Part shown: positions 33,106 through 40,009 of the stretch, piece by piece
How positions within the stretch are numbered: the first letter of the stretch is position 1
How the letters are laid out: each line of letters starts with the position of its first letter
Source: Pelomonas sp052436255
Lineage (GTDB): Bacteria > Pseudomonadota > Gammaproteobacteria > Burkholderiales > Burkholderiaceae_C
Reading direction: 5' to 3'
NCBI GenBank assembly: GCA_052436255.1
Contig: JBQVNP010000009.1
Span: forward strand, 16,831 to 80,830
Length of the DNA stretch: 64,000 nucleotides
Position numbers and translations under genes: made by a program
Notes under the pieces: model-generated
What the model was told of the DNA's origin: nothing
Seen by the model: only the letters and a program-made list of their open reading frames with translations
The model's database searches: none

Positions 33106-33527
33106 CACGATCTCCTTGAAGTTGCGTTGAGGTCAGAAGTGCCGTCAGCGCTTGGCCATCCGGCGATCGGAAGATTGAGGCTGGTCGCGTGGCCCGGCAA
33201 CTTGAGATGCCGATGAGTTGCGGCGTTCGGCGATCCGCCAGCTCGGGTGACCGGGCGTAGGGGACGTCAAGGCGCGGTCGCGGCATAGCCGTTCATCGCT
33301 GCATCCGTTCGGTTGTTCCGCTAGCAAATGGACGGCGCAGACGCTTCTGTCCGGTCTCGGATCGCCACATGTCGCGCGGGTCATGTGACCGATGCGATGG
33401 TGGCTGGCTCGGTATCCCTGCGCGGAGCGAGGTGAGTTCGGGTGATTTCCGGCTGCTGAACCGAACACTTGGTGTGGTGCTGTGTTTTCGGCGCTGAGGT
33501 TTTTGGCGGCTGAAACGTCATGGAGTC
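33106..33527. promoter_or_regulatory. 422-bp non-coding region upstream of the lasso operon
   Basis: Should hold the promoter of the minus-strand A-B-C-D operon and that of the plus-strand gene at 33528. I see no convincing sigma-70 boxes. CTGAAACGTCAT at 33510-33521 also occurs upstream of the TonB receptor (21934-21945), but a 12-mer can repeat by chance. A 107-aa frame at 33145-33468 (minus) looks spurious. No second precursor was found. Confidence 0.4.
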
Positions 33528-34520
33528 ATGGAGAACTCCGTTTCAGATCGAGGCCCCGCGACCACCTGGCACCTCTGCTGGAAGGCAGCGGTCGGGCGTG
33601 ACCTGGTGTCGAGCCCGAAGCTCGTCGAGATGATCACGGATCGACTGCTGGATGCCCATCAACAGCGGGGCAGGGCGTTGCTGTACTACCTGCTGACGGC
33701 CACGGAGATACACGTCTTGTCGCGAGTTGAGCCTGGCGACAGTCCGCGAGAGGTGGCTCGAGAGGTCGCCACCATCGTGGCCCGATGGGTGCGGGAGCTT
33801 CAAGGGGTGAGAGGGCCAGTGTTTGCGGACCGATATCGCACGCATCAGGTCAGGACTGACGCCGAGCTGAAGTACGAGATACGGATGCTGGCGTGGCGAC
33901 CTGTCACGACGGGCCAGTGCTCAAAGCCTCTGGTCTACGTGAACTCGTCCTTGCGCACGACGCTGGGACTGCGGCGTGCTTACGGATTCGAGTCTCGGAC
34001 GCTGCTCCGCGTGTTCGACGGGACCGTATTCGAGGCGCGTGAAGCAATGCGCCGGTTGATACGGCACCGACCATCGAGGTCGGATCTTCGGGAGTGGGAG
34101 CTGAACCATGGCTTGGCCATCGCCACTGGTTCTGCGGGTGCGAGCTTCGGTTTGGCCCGCGAAGTTGGTGGGCCGGCAGCGGCCCTTGTGGCGGCCTCCG
34201 CTACGCAGGATATTGATGGCGCACTCGCCTTGCTGGCTCGCTGGGTGGCGCATCGGCTTGAGCTACCGTCTGGGGATGACCTGTCGACGGTGCCAGGCGC
34301 GGTAGGAACGAGAGCGCGAGCGTTGGTAGCTGGGCTGGCCGTCCAGTCCGACCTCTGCCCAGCTGCTTCGGTTGCTCGCTACTTCGATCGCGCTCGGGCT
34401 ACCCTGTGCGAACAGATGACTGCTTCGCGAGGGCGGCCGGCTGACCGACAACTCCTCGGCATGCCGGTCCAGTTGATCCTGGATGAGCTCAAGAAGCTGT
34501 CGAAACGGCCCCGGCGCTAG
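33528..34520 (+). CDS. REP-associated transposase-derived protein (HUH motif lost)
   Basis: 330 aa. The N-terminal 140 residues keep the Y1/TnpA-REP layout: LLYYLLTATEIHVLSRVEPG where active enzymes have a Met-x-Asn-His-x-His segment, GPVFADRYRTHQVRTDAEL and IRMLAWRPVTTGQCSKPL, matching the RY/YIHLNP regions. The His-hydrophobic-His pair and, apparently, the nucleophilic Tyr context are changed, so it is probably catalytically dead. The C-terminal part has a DnaA-C-like helix pair (ATLCEQMTASRGRPADRQLL), as in longer RAYT proteins. Probably DNA-binding; role unknown. Confidence 0.6.
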   Translation: MENSVSDRGPATTWHLCWKAAVGRDLVSSPKLVEMITDRLLDAHQQRGRALLYYLLTATEIHVLSRVEPGDSPREVAREVATIVARWVRELQGVRGPVFADRYRTHQVRTDAELKYEIRMLAWRPVTTGQCSKPLVYVNSSLRTTLGLRRAYGFESRTLLRVFDGTVFEAREAMRRLIRHRPSRSDLREWELNHGLAIATGSAGASFGLAREVGGPAAALVAASATQDIDGALALLARWVAHRLELPSGDDLSTVPGAVGTRARALVAGLAVQSDLCPAASVARYFDRARATLCEQMTASRGRPADRQLLGMPVQLILDELKKLSKRPRR

Positions 34521-34562
34521 CCGCTGATTTGCCCCCTCCCCGCACCTTTTGGTAACTTGATT

Positions 34563-34591
34563 TTGCACCATAACATTTGTGATGTTACGAT
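34563..34591 (+). promoter_or_regulatory. Promoter with embedded palindrome upstream of AbiEi-like gene
   Basis: TTGCAC (34563-34568), 17-bp spacer, TACGAT (34586-34591). The perfect palindrome TAACAT-TTGTG-ATGTTA (34571-34587) lies inside the spacer, the usual place for autorepression by an antitoxin. If this promoter is used, translation starts at the ATG at 34620. Confidence 0.5.
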
Positions 34592-35621
34592 GCGCATTCA
34601 TGTTTCTCAGGCGCGGACCATGGGCGTCATCGAACTCGCACACCAGACACAGGCGTATTTGCTCGAAGCGCTCGGCCAGCGCTTGAGCGCGCTGAAACCT
34701 CGCTCGGGGCCAGGGTTGCCATTTTTCGTCATCGACAGCTTCGACCTCATGGAGATTGAATTGTTCGGCGAATTGGTGACGCTCGCCATCCTCAAGGAGC
34801 AGGCATCTCTGACGCCTATGGAGGTCGCCCTGCGCATTCGAAAGATCCGGGCGCAGGGCAGTCTCGCTCTCTACGTGGCGCCAGCCGTCGACGCTTCAGA
34901 TCGTCGACGCCTTGTTGAGCAGAAGGTGCCCTTTGTGGTGCCAGGCAATCAGCTGTACCTGCCGGACCTGGGCATCGACTTCCGCGAGCACTTCCGGCGC
35001 CAAGCCGAGATCGGCTCGATGACGCACATGGTGGCTGCTACTCAAGCGCTGCTGTTCAGTCACCTGATCGATCGGATGTCGACCAATGAACGCAGGTCTA
35101 GTTGGCACGTTGCTCCGACCGTGGAGAAACTGGGCTACACCAAGATGACTGGGTCCCGCGCCGCCAACGAGCTCGTTGCGCTGGGCCTCGCCAAGGTCGA
35201 GAAAATCGGACGCGCTGTACATCTGCGCTTCAAGCAAGACACAACAGCAGCCATCTGGGAGGCTGCAAAGCCATACGTCAAGAGCCCGGTGCTGAGGCGC
35301 CGGTGGCTCCACATGCTTCCGTCGGACATCAGCCCGTTCGCCCGCGAGGCCGGCGAGATGGCGCTTGCCAAGCGAACCATGCTTGGCGAGCCTGAGCATC
35401 AAACCTACGCCATTCATCGTGACCACTGGTCGGACACAAACGAAGGCCTCATCCTCACTCGCCCGGAACCTGGCGCCGTTGAAGTGCAGCTGTGGAGCTA
35501 CAGCCCAGGCCTGGATGACGGCCACCTCGTCGACCCACTGTCACTGGTCGCAAGCTTGAAAGACTCTGTCGACGAGCGGGTGCGGCTGGCAGTACGGGAA
35601 CTTGAAGGACAGATCCAATGA
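34590..35621 (+). CDS. AbiEi-like antitoxin/transcriptional regulator
   Basis: 343 aa from 34590 (or 333 aa from the ATG at 34620). The N-terminal half includes ALRIRKIRAQGSLALYVAPA and KVPFVVPGNQLYLPDLGIDF; the centre has a winged helix-turn-helix (SWHVAPTVEKLGYTKMTGSR, AANELVALGLAKVEKIGRAV). It overlaps the nucleotidyltransferase gene downstream by 4 bp (ATGA). This regulator-then-nucleotidyltransferase order is that of type IV AbiE toxin-antitoxin pairs. Assignment depends on context as much as on sequence. Confidence 0.6.
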   Translation: MRIHVSQARTMGVIELAHQTQAYLLEALGQRLSALKPRSGPGLPFFVIDSFDLMEIELFGELVTLAILKEQASLTPMEVALRIRKIRAQGSLALYVAPAVDASDRRRLVEQKVPFVVPGNQLYLPDLGIDFREHFRRQAEIGSMTHMVAATQALLFSHLIDRMSTNERRSSWHVAPTVEKLGYTKMTGSRAANELVALGLAKVEKIGRAVHLRFKQDTTAAIWEAAKPYVKSPVLRRRWLHMLPSDISPFAREAGEMALAKRTMLGEPEHQTYAIHRDHWSDTNEGLILTRPEPGAVEVQLWSYSPGLDDGHLVDPLSLVASLKDSVDERVRLAVRELEGQIQ

Positions 35622-36379
35622 TCAAGGGCCTGGACGCCTTCACGAAAGCGTTTGCAGACTGGACTGATCAGTACGTTCTGATCGGGGGCACTGCGGCAAC
35701 GCTCACGATGCAAGATCAAGGGCTCAAGTTCAGGGCCACGAAGGATCTCGATGTCGTGCTCATCGTTGAGGCCCTGACAGCAGACTTCGGCCGGGCATTC
35801 TGGGACTTCATCAAAAGTGGAGGCTACGAGATCCAGCAGGCCAGCGAAACGGGAAAGCGCAGCTTCTATCGCTTCATCAAGCCGAGCGACGCGTCCTTCC
35901 CTGTGATGATCGAGCTCTTCGCAAGAGCGCCCGACGCCTTGCGGCCGATCGCGGAAGGACACCTGACCCCGATTCCGTTGGACGAGGATCTCTCAAGCCT
36001 CTCGGCCATCCTTCTTGACGATGAGTTCTACGCCTTCATCCTCGACGATCGCACGGTGCGCGACGGCCTTGTGTGGGTGAACGAGACACGGCTGATACCC
36101 CTCAAGGCTGCGGCCTGGGTCGACATGACAGATCGACGTCGCCAAGGCGCGCAAATCGATTCAGACAGCATCAGGAAGCATGGCCTGGACATCTTGCGCC
36201 TGTCGCAGTTGCTCAGCGAAGGGGCAACCGTCACCGTCGCGGGTCGCGTAGAAGAGGCGCTTCGGCGCTTCCTCGCGGAATTTCCGGCCGATGCCCCACC
36301 TGACCCGAAGACGCTGAAGATCAATGCCAAGCTTGATGACATCCTCGGGCGAGTCGCGGCAGGATTTGGGTTGGCTTGA
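35618..36379 (+). CDS. AbiEii-like nucleotidyltransferase (putative toxin)
   Basis: 253 aa. The N-terminal nucleotidyltransferase fold shows YVLIGGTAATLTMQ, FRATKDLDVVLIVE (the D-x-D metal pair) and RFIKPSDASFPVMIELFAR; the C-terminal helical part contains LIPLKAAAWVDMTDRRRQGA with the conserved Lys. AbiEii-type toxins modify RNA targets with nucleotides and are neutralised by repression and by the cognate AbiEi protein. It overlaps its partner gene by 4 bp. Confidence 0.68.
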   Translation: MIKGLDAFTKAFADWTDQYVLIGGTAATLTMQDQGLKFRATKDLDVVLIVEALTADFGRAFWDFIKSGGYEIQQASETGKRSFYRFIKPSDASFPVMIELFARAPDALRPIAEGHLTPIPLDEDLSSLSAILLDDEFYAFILDDRTVRDGLVWVNETRLIPLKAAAWVDMTDRRRQGAQIDSDSIRKHGLDILRLSQLLSEGATVTVAGRVEEALRRFLAEFPADAPPDPKTLKINAKLDDILGRVAAGFGLA

Positions 36380-36616
36380 TCCGAGCGCAAACCATTGGCC
36401 GGGTCTGGCTGAACGCAGCACCGCAGCGCGAGCATTGGTCTCGGAAATCGGTCCAACCGCATTGTTCGTGGTCGGAACGCACGACTGAGCTTCCCGCGGC
36501 TGCTTTGCCGCTCTGTACAAGCGGGCGCACCGCGTCGGCGAGGCTGTGCAGATGCCCTCGCGACAGCCTGCCTTCGGTTGTCGAGCACCTCGGTCGCCCG
36601 AAGTCCACGAAAAGGC

Positions 36617-36658
36617 TTGCATTGATTCCATGATTCCACCAAAATGGAATAATGGAAG
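36617..36658 (+). promoter_or_regulatory. ars promoter/operator overlapping the arsR start
   Basis: TTGCAT (36617-36622), 17-bp spacer, CAAAAT (36640-36645). An inverted repeat ATTCCA-TG-ATTCCA (36625-36638) facing TGGAAT-AA-TGGAAG (36645-36658) covers the -10 region and the start codon. Transcription would begin at about the ATG (36652), implying a leaderless message. The 272 bp before it (36380-36651) hold no gene. Confidence 0.6.
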
Positions 36659-36978
36659 AAATCGAAGTCATCAAAGGCCTCGCCGCGCTGGCCCAGCCGT
36701 TGCGGCTGCAGGTGTTCCGCGCCCTGGTGGTGGTCGGTGAAGCCGGCCTGACGCCAGGTGCCATCCAGGAGGCGCTCGGCATCGCGCCCGCCACGCTGTC
36801 GTTCCACCTGAAGGAGCTGGTCAACGCCGGCCTCGTCACACAGGAACGAGCCAGCCGCAACCTGATCTACCGTGCCCACTACGCGCAGATGAACGAGCTG
36901 CTCGCCTACCTGACCCAGAACTGCTGCCAGGGCGAAGCGTGCGCCGTTGAGAGCAGTTCAGCTTCCTGCGGCTGCTGA
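36652..36978 (+). CDS. arsR: ArsR-family arsenite-responsive repressor
   Basis: 108 aa winged-helix repressor. The HTH lies at about 35-72 (TPGAIQEALGIAPATLSFHL, KELVNAGLVTQERASRNLIY). The arsenite site is likely the C-terminal Cys set Cys91, Cys92 and Cys97, with Cys106 and Cys108, as in the Acidithiobacillus-type ArsR, instead of the helix CVC motif of E. coli ArsR. First gene of the ars operon, 11 bp before arsC. Confidence 0.92.
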   Translation: MEEIEVIKGLAALAQPLRLQVFRALVVVGEAGLTPGAIQEALGIAPATLSFHLKELVNAGLVTQERASRNLIYRAHYAQMNELLAYLTQNCCQGEACAVESSSASCGC

Positions 36979-36989
36979 CTGAGACCACC

Positions 36990-37484
36990 ATGCTCGACAA
37001 CACCTTCAACGTCCTCTTCATCTGCACCGGCAACTCGGCCCGTTCCATCATGGCCGAGGGCCTGATGAACAGCCTGGGCGAACGGCGCTTCAAGGCCTAT
37101 TCGGCCGGCAGCCATCCCAACGGCACGGTCAACCCGGTGGCCCTGCAGACACTGGCTTCGCTGCACATCCCGACCGAGGGCTTTCGCAGCAAGAGCTGGG
37201 ACGAGTTCGCGGTGGCCGGTACGCCCATCATGGATTTCGTGTTCACCGTCTGCGATTCGGCAGCGGGCGAGGTCTGCCCTGTGTGGCCCGGCCAACCCAT
37301 GACGGCCCACTGGGGCGTGCCCGACCCCGGCCATGTGGAAGGAACCGAGGCAGCGAAGCTGCAGGCCTTCCTCGACGTGGCGATCACCCTCAAGCGCCGC
37401 ATCGAGCTGCTGCTAGCGCTGCCCATCACCAAGCTGGAGCCCCTGGCCATCCAGCACGAGATTCAACAGATCGGCACCCGCTGA
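36990..37484 (+). CDS. arsC: Arsenate reductase, low-Mr phosphatase type (copy 1)
   Basis: 164 aa. Reduces arsenate to arsenite for export. P-loop CTGNSARS with Cys12, and the relay cysteines Cys88 (TVCDSAAG) and Cys96 (EVCPVWPG), as in thioredoxin-coupled ArsC. Lies 11 bp after arsR and 8 bp before the second arsC. Confidence 0.93.
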   Translation: MLDNTFNVLFICTGNSARSIMAEGLMNSLGERRFKAYSAGSHPNGTVNPVALQTLASLHIPTEGFRSKSWDEFAVAGTPIMDFVFTVCDSAAGEVCPVWPGQPMTAHWGVPDPGHVEGTEAAKLQAFLDVAITLKRRIELLLALPITKLEPLAIQHEIQQIGTR

Positions 37485-37492
37485 GCCCTCCC

Positions 37493-37996
37493 ATGACGAC
37501 CCACGTTCTCATCCTCTGCACGCACAACTCCGCTCGCAGCGTCCTCAGCGAGGGCATGCTCAACCACTGGGCCAAGAAACTCGGCAAGGACGTGCAGGCT
37601 CACAGCGCCGGCAGCGCCCCCAGCGGTCGCATCAACCCGTTCGCCGTCGAGGCGCTGCAGAACGCCGGGGTGGACACCAGCGGCTACTACAGCAAGAGCT
37701 GGGACCAGTTCAGCCAGGACGGCGCGCCGCCGCTGTCCATCGTCATCACGGTCTGCGACAGCGCCGCCGCCGAGCAATGCCCGGTGTTCTTCGGTGGCCA
37801 GGGCCAGCCCGTCAAGGTGCATTGGGGCTATCCCGACCCGTCCAACGCCGAGGGCGGCGACGAAGGCAAGCGCCGCGCCTTCGAGCTGACCCGCCAGGCC
37901 ATCGGCTACCGCATGCTGCAGCTCCTTCAGTTGCCGCTGGAAGACCTGAGCAAGGCCGAGCTGCAGCAGGCGCTGGCCGACATCTACAAGAGCTGA
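37493..37996 (+). CDS. arsC: Arsenate reductase, low-Mr phosphatase type (copy 2)
   Basis: 167 aa from the ATG at 37493. P-loop CTHNSARS (Cys9), with Cys88 and Cys96 in TVCDSAAAEQCPVFFG. About half identical by eye to its neighbour, so an old tandem duplication or recruitment of two subtypes; the His in the P-loop marks the glutaredoxin/mycothiol-like or second subtype seen in many Burkholderiales ars operons. Confidence 0.92.
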   Translation: MTTHVLILCTHNSARSVLSEGMLNHWAKKLGKDVQAHSAGSAPSGRINPFAVEALQNAGVDTSGYYSKSWDQFSQDGAPPLSIVITVCDSAAAEQCPVFFGGQGQPVKVHWGYPDPSNAEGGDEGKRRAFELTRQAIGYRMLQLLQLPLEDLSKAELQQALADIYKS

Positions 37997-37998
37997 GC

Positions 37999-38685
37999 AT
38001 GAGCCTGTCCCGCAAGCTCCTCGCCGAAGGCCTGGGCACGGCGCTGCTGCTGGCCGTCGTCATCGGCTCCGGCGTCATGGCCGAGCGCCTGTCTGGCGGC
38101 AACGTCGCCATCGCGCTGCTGGCCAATACGCTGGCGACGGTCGGCGGCCTGTACATCCTCATCGAGGTCTTCGGCCCGGTCAGCGGTGCCCACTTCAACC
38201 CCGCCGTCAGCGCCGTCATGGCCTGGCGCGGCGAGCTGCCGGTGGCTTCGCTGGTGCCCTACATCGCCGTCCAACTCATTGGCGCGATGCTCGGCGCCTG
38301 GCTGGCCCACGCGATGTTCGACATGAGCATCCTGCAGTTCTCGACCAAGGTGCGCAGCGGCACCGGCCAGTGGATCGCCGAGAGCGTGGCGACCTTCGGG
38401 CTGCTGCTGGTCATCCTGCGTGCTCCAGGCTCGCGCATGGCCGCGATGGTCGCGGCCTACATCGGCGCGGCCTACTGGTTCACCGCTTCCACGTCCTTTG
38501 CCAACCCGGCCGCCGTGTTCGGCCGCATGTTCAGCGACAGCTTCGCTGGCATCGCCCCCAACAGCGCGCTGGGCTTCGTGGTGGCTGAACTGATCGGCGC
38601 AGCGGTGGCCGTTGGCGTGCACGGTCTGCTGTCGCAGCCGGCTGTAGCCTCGGCGGCGGTGACCGGGGAGGCCCAACGTGTCTGA
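37999..38685 (+). CDS. Aquaglyceroporin-type arsenite channel (AqpS-like)
   Basis: 228 aa MIP-family channel with six membrane helices and both half-helix motifs, FNPAVS (about 70) and FANPAAV (about 170). In ars operons such a channel replaces an ArsB pump by letting arsenite made by ArsC flow out down its gradient (known from Sinorhizobium AqpS). It follows the second arsC by 2 bp and overlaps arsH by 8 bp. No arsB or acr3 is present here. Confidence 0.9.
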   Translation: MSLSRKLLAEGLGTALLLAVVIGSGVMAERLSGGNVAIALLANTLATVGGLYILIEVFGPVSGAHFNPAVSAVMAWRGELPVASLVPYIAVQLIGAMLGAWLAHAMFDMSILQFSTKVRSGTGQWIAESVATFGLLLVILRAPGSRMAAMVAAYIGAAYWFTASTSFANPAAVFGRMFSDSFAGIAPNSALGFVVAELIGAAVAVGVHGLLSQPAVASAAVTGEAQRV

Positions 38686-39406
38686 GCCTCTGTTCCCTGA
38701 CGCCACGTTTCCCGCGCTGCGCACTGAGCTGTTCGACGTGCCGACGCAGGAGCGTCTGACGCCCACGCCGTCGCAGCACCGCCCGCGCTTCCTGATGCTC
38801 TACGGCTCGCTGCGTGAGCGCTCGTACAGCCGCCTGCTGACCTTCGAGGCCGCGCGTCTGCTGGAAGCCATGGGCGCAGAGGTGCGCATCTTCAACCCCA
38901 GCGGTCTGCCGCTGCCCGACGACGCGCCCGACACCCACCCCAAGGTGCAGGAGCTGCGCGAATTGGCCGCCTGGTCCGAAGGCATGGTCTGGACGTCGCC
39001 CGAACGGCACGGCGCCATGACCGGCATCATGAAGTCGCAGATCGACTGGATTCCGCTGTCGTCCGGCGCCGTGCGGCCCACGCAGGGCAAGACGCTGGCC
39101 GTCATGCAGGTTTCCGGCGGCTCGCAATCCTTCAATGCGGTGAACCAGATGCGCGTGCTGGGCCGCTGGATGCGGATGCTCACCATCCCCAACCAGTCGT
39201 CGGTGGCCAAGGCCTTTGCCGAGTTCACCGAGGACGGGCGCATGAAGCCCTCGTCGTTCTACGACCGCGTGGTGGACGTGATGGAGGAGCTGTTCAAGTT
39301 CACGTTGCTGACGCGCGACCTCGGGCCCTACCTCGTGGACCGCTACAGCGAACGCAAAGAAAGCGCCGACGAGCTGTCCAAGCGCGTAAATCAGCGCGCC
39401 ATCTGA
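38678..39406 (+). CDS. arsH: ArsH organoarsenical oxidase (NADPH:FMN reductase fold)
   Basis: 242 aa. Family motifs PRFLMLYGSLRERSYSRLL, SPERHGAMTGIMKSQIDWIP and TLAVMQVSGGSQSFNAVNQM, the last giving the FMN site. ArsH oxidises trivalent methylarsenicals to less toxic pentavalent forms. Ends the operon before a strong terminator. Confidence 0.94.
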   Translation: MSEPLFPDATFPALRTELFDVPTQERLTPTPSQHRPRFLMLYGSLRERSYSRLLTFEAARLLEAMGAEVRIFNPSGLPLPDDAPDTHPKVQELRELAAWSEGMVWTSPERHGAMTGIMKSQIDWIPLSSGAVRPTQGKTLAVMQVSGGSQSFNAVNQMRVLGRWMRMLTIPNQSSVAKAFAEFTEDGRMKPSSFYDRVVDVMEELFKFTLLTRDLGPYLVDRYSERKESADELSKRVNQRAI

Positions 39407-39421
39407 GCCAGCACAGATGGC

Positions 39422-39445
39422 ACGGGGCTACGGCCCCGTTTCTTT
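39422..39445 (+). terminator. Rho-independent terminator after arsH
   Basis: ACGGGGC (39422-39428), loop TACG, GCCCCGT (39433-39439), then TTCTTT. Confidence 0.85.
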
Positions 39446-39453
39446 GACCCAGG

Positions 39454-39520
39454 TAGTTGCTATTGACAACCAAGAAGGCGAGTTCCAACATGCGCCCAGA
39501 TAGTTGCTATTCACATCCAA
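39454..39520 (+). promoter_or_regulatory. Promoter with two 20-bp operator repeats before the MarR gene
   Basis: TAGTTGCTATTGACAACCAA (39454-39473) and TAGTTGCTATTCACATCCAA (39501-39520) match at 18 of 20 bases, offset 47 bp. The first carries a GTTG...CAAC dyad and a TTGACA -35 (39463-39468, with CAACAT at 39486-39491 as a weak -10). The second abuts the ATG at 39521, leaving no room for an ordinary ribosome site. Likely autoregulatory sites. Confidence 0.6.
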
Positions 39521-40009
39521 ATGTCCGAGTCCAGCCCAGGCAGCCTGTTGCGCGAAGTCGCCCGCATGTACACCCGCGCCCAGCGCGTCGTGGCCGACTG
39601 CTGCCGCACGACCAACACCCAGTGCCACCTGCTCACCGAGCTGGGTCGGTCCGGACCGTTGCCGCTGTCCGAGCTGGGTACGCGGGTGAGCCTGGAGAAG
39701 AGTTGGGTGTCGCGAGCCGTGGAGGCCATGGCAGCCCGTGGCTTGGTGACGAAGGAGCCGAACCCGTCCGACGCAAGGAGCTGGCTCGTCACGCTCACCG
39801 CCGACGGCGAGCGCACCGTCCGTGAGCTGAACAAGACCCTCGATGACCACGCCGAGGCGCTGCTGGCCTCACTGAGCCCGCGCCAGCGTGATGCCGTCGA
39901 GAACTCATTGCTGACGCTCCTGAAGGCTTTGCGCGAAGACCCGGCAGCGATGTGCTGCCTGCCGCCAGAGCCGAAGGAGCCCGAACGGGATTCCAAACCA
40001 TGCTGCTGA
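39521..40009 (+). CDS. MarR-family regulator with Cys-rich ends
   Basis: 162 aa winged-helix regulator. HTH: GPLPLSELGTRVSLEKSWVS and RAVEAMAARGLVTKEPN. Unusual Cys pairs at Cys27-Cys28 with Cys35 (DCCRTTNTQC), MCCLPPE near the end and a terminal KPCC suggest arsenite or metal sensing through thiols. It overlaps the following fusion gene by 10 bp, so it probably controls the second arsenic operon. Confidence 0.82.
   Translation: MSESSPGSLLREVARMYTRAQRVVADCCRTTNTQCHLLTELGRSGPLPLSELGTRVSLEKSWVSRAVEAMAARGLVTKEPNPSDARSWLVTLTADGERTVRELNKTLDDHAEALLASLSPRQRDAVENSLLTLLKALREDPAAMCCLPPEPKEPERDSKPCC

Noticed and set aside
33145..33468. 107-aa frame upstream of the lasso precursor (minus strand), considered as a second precursor or small gene
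   Set aside because: No leader pattern, no Gly-Thr cleavage site and composition like non-coding DNA.
33510..33521. 12-mer CTGAAACGTCAT shared with 21934-21945 as a FecI-type promoter
   Set aside because: A 12-base repeat is expected by chance in 64 kb and I cannot align a -35 element at both sites; kept only as a hint.
36376..36633. 85-aa frame between the AbiEii-like gene and arsR
   Set aside because: No start signal, no motif; likely non-coding spacer.
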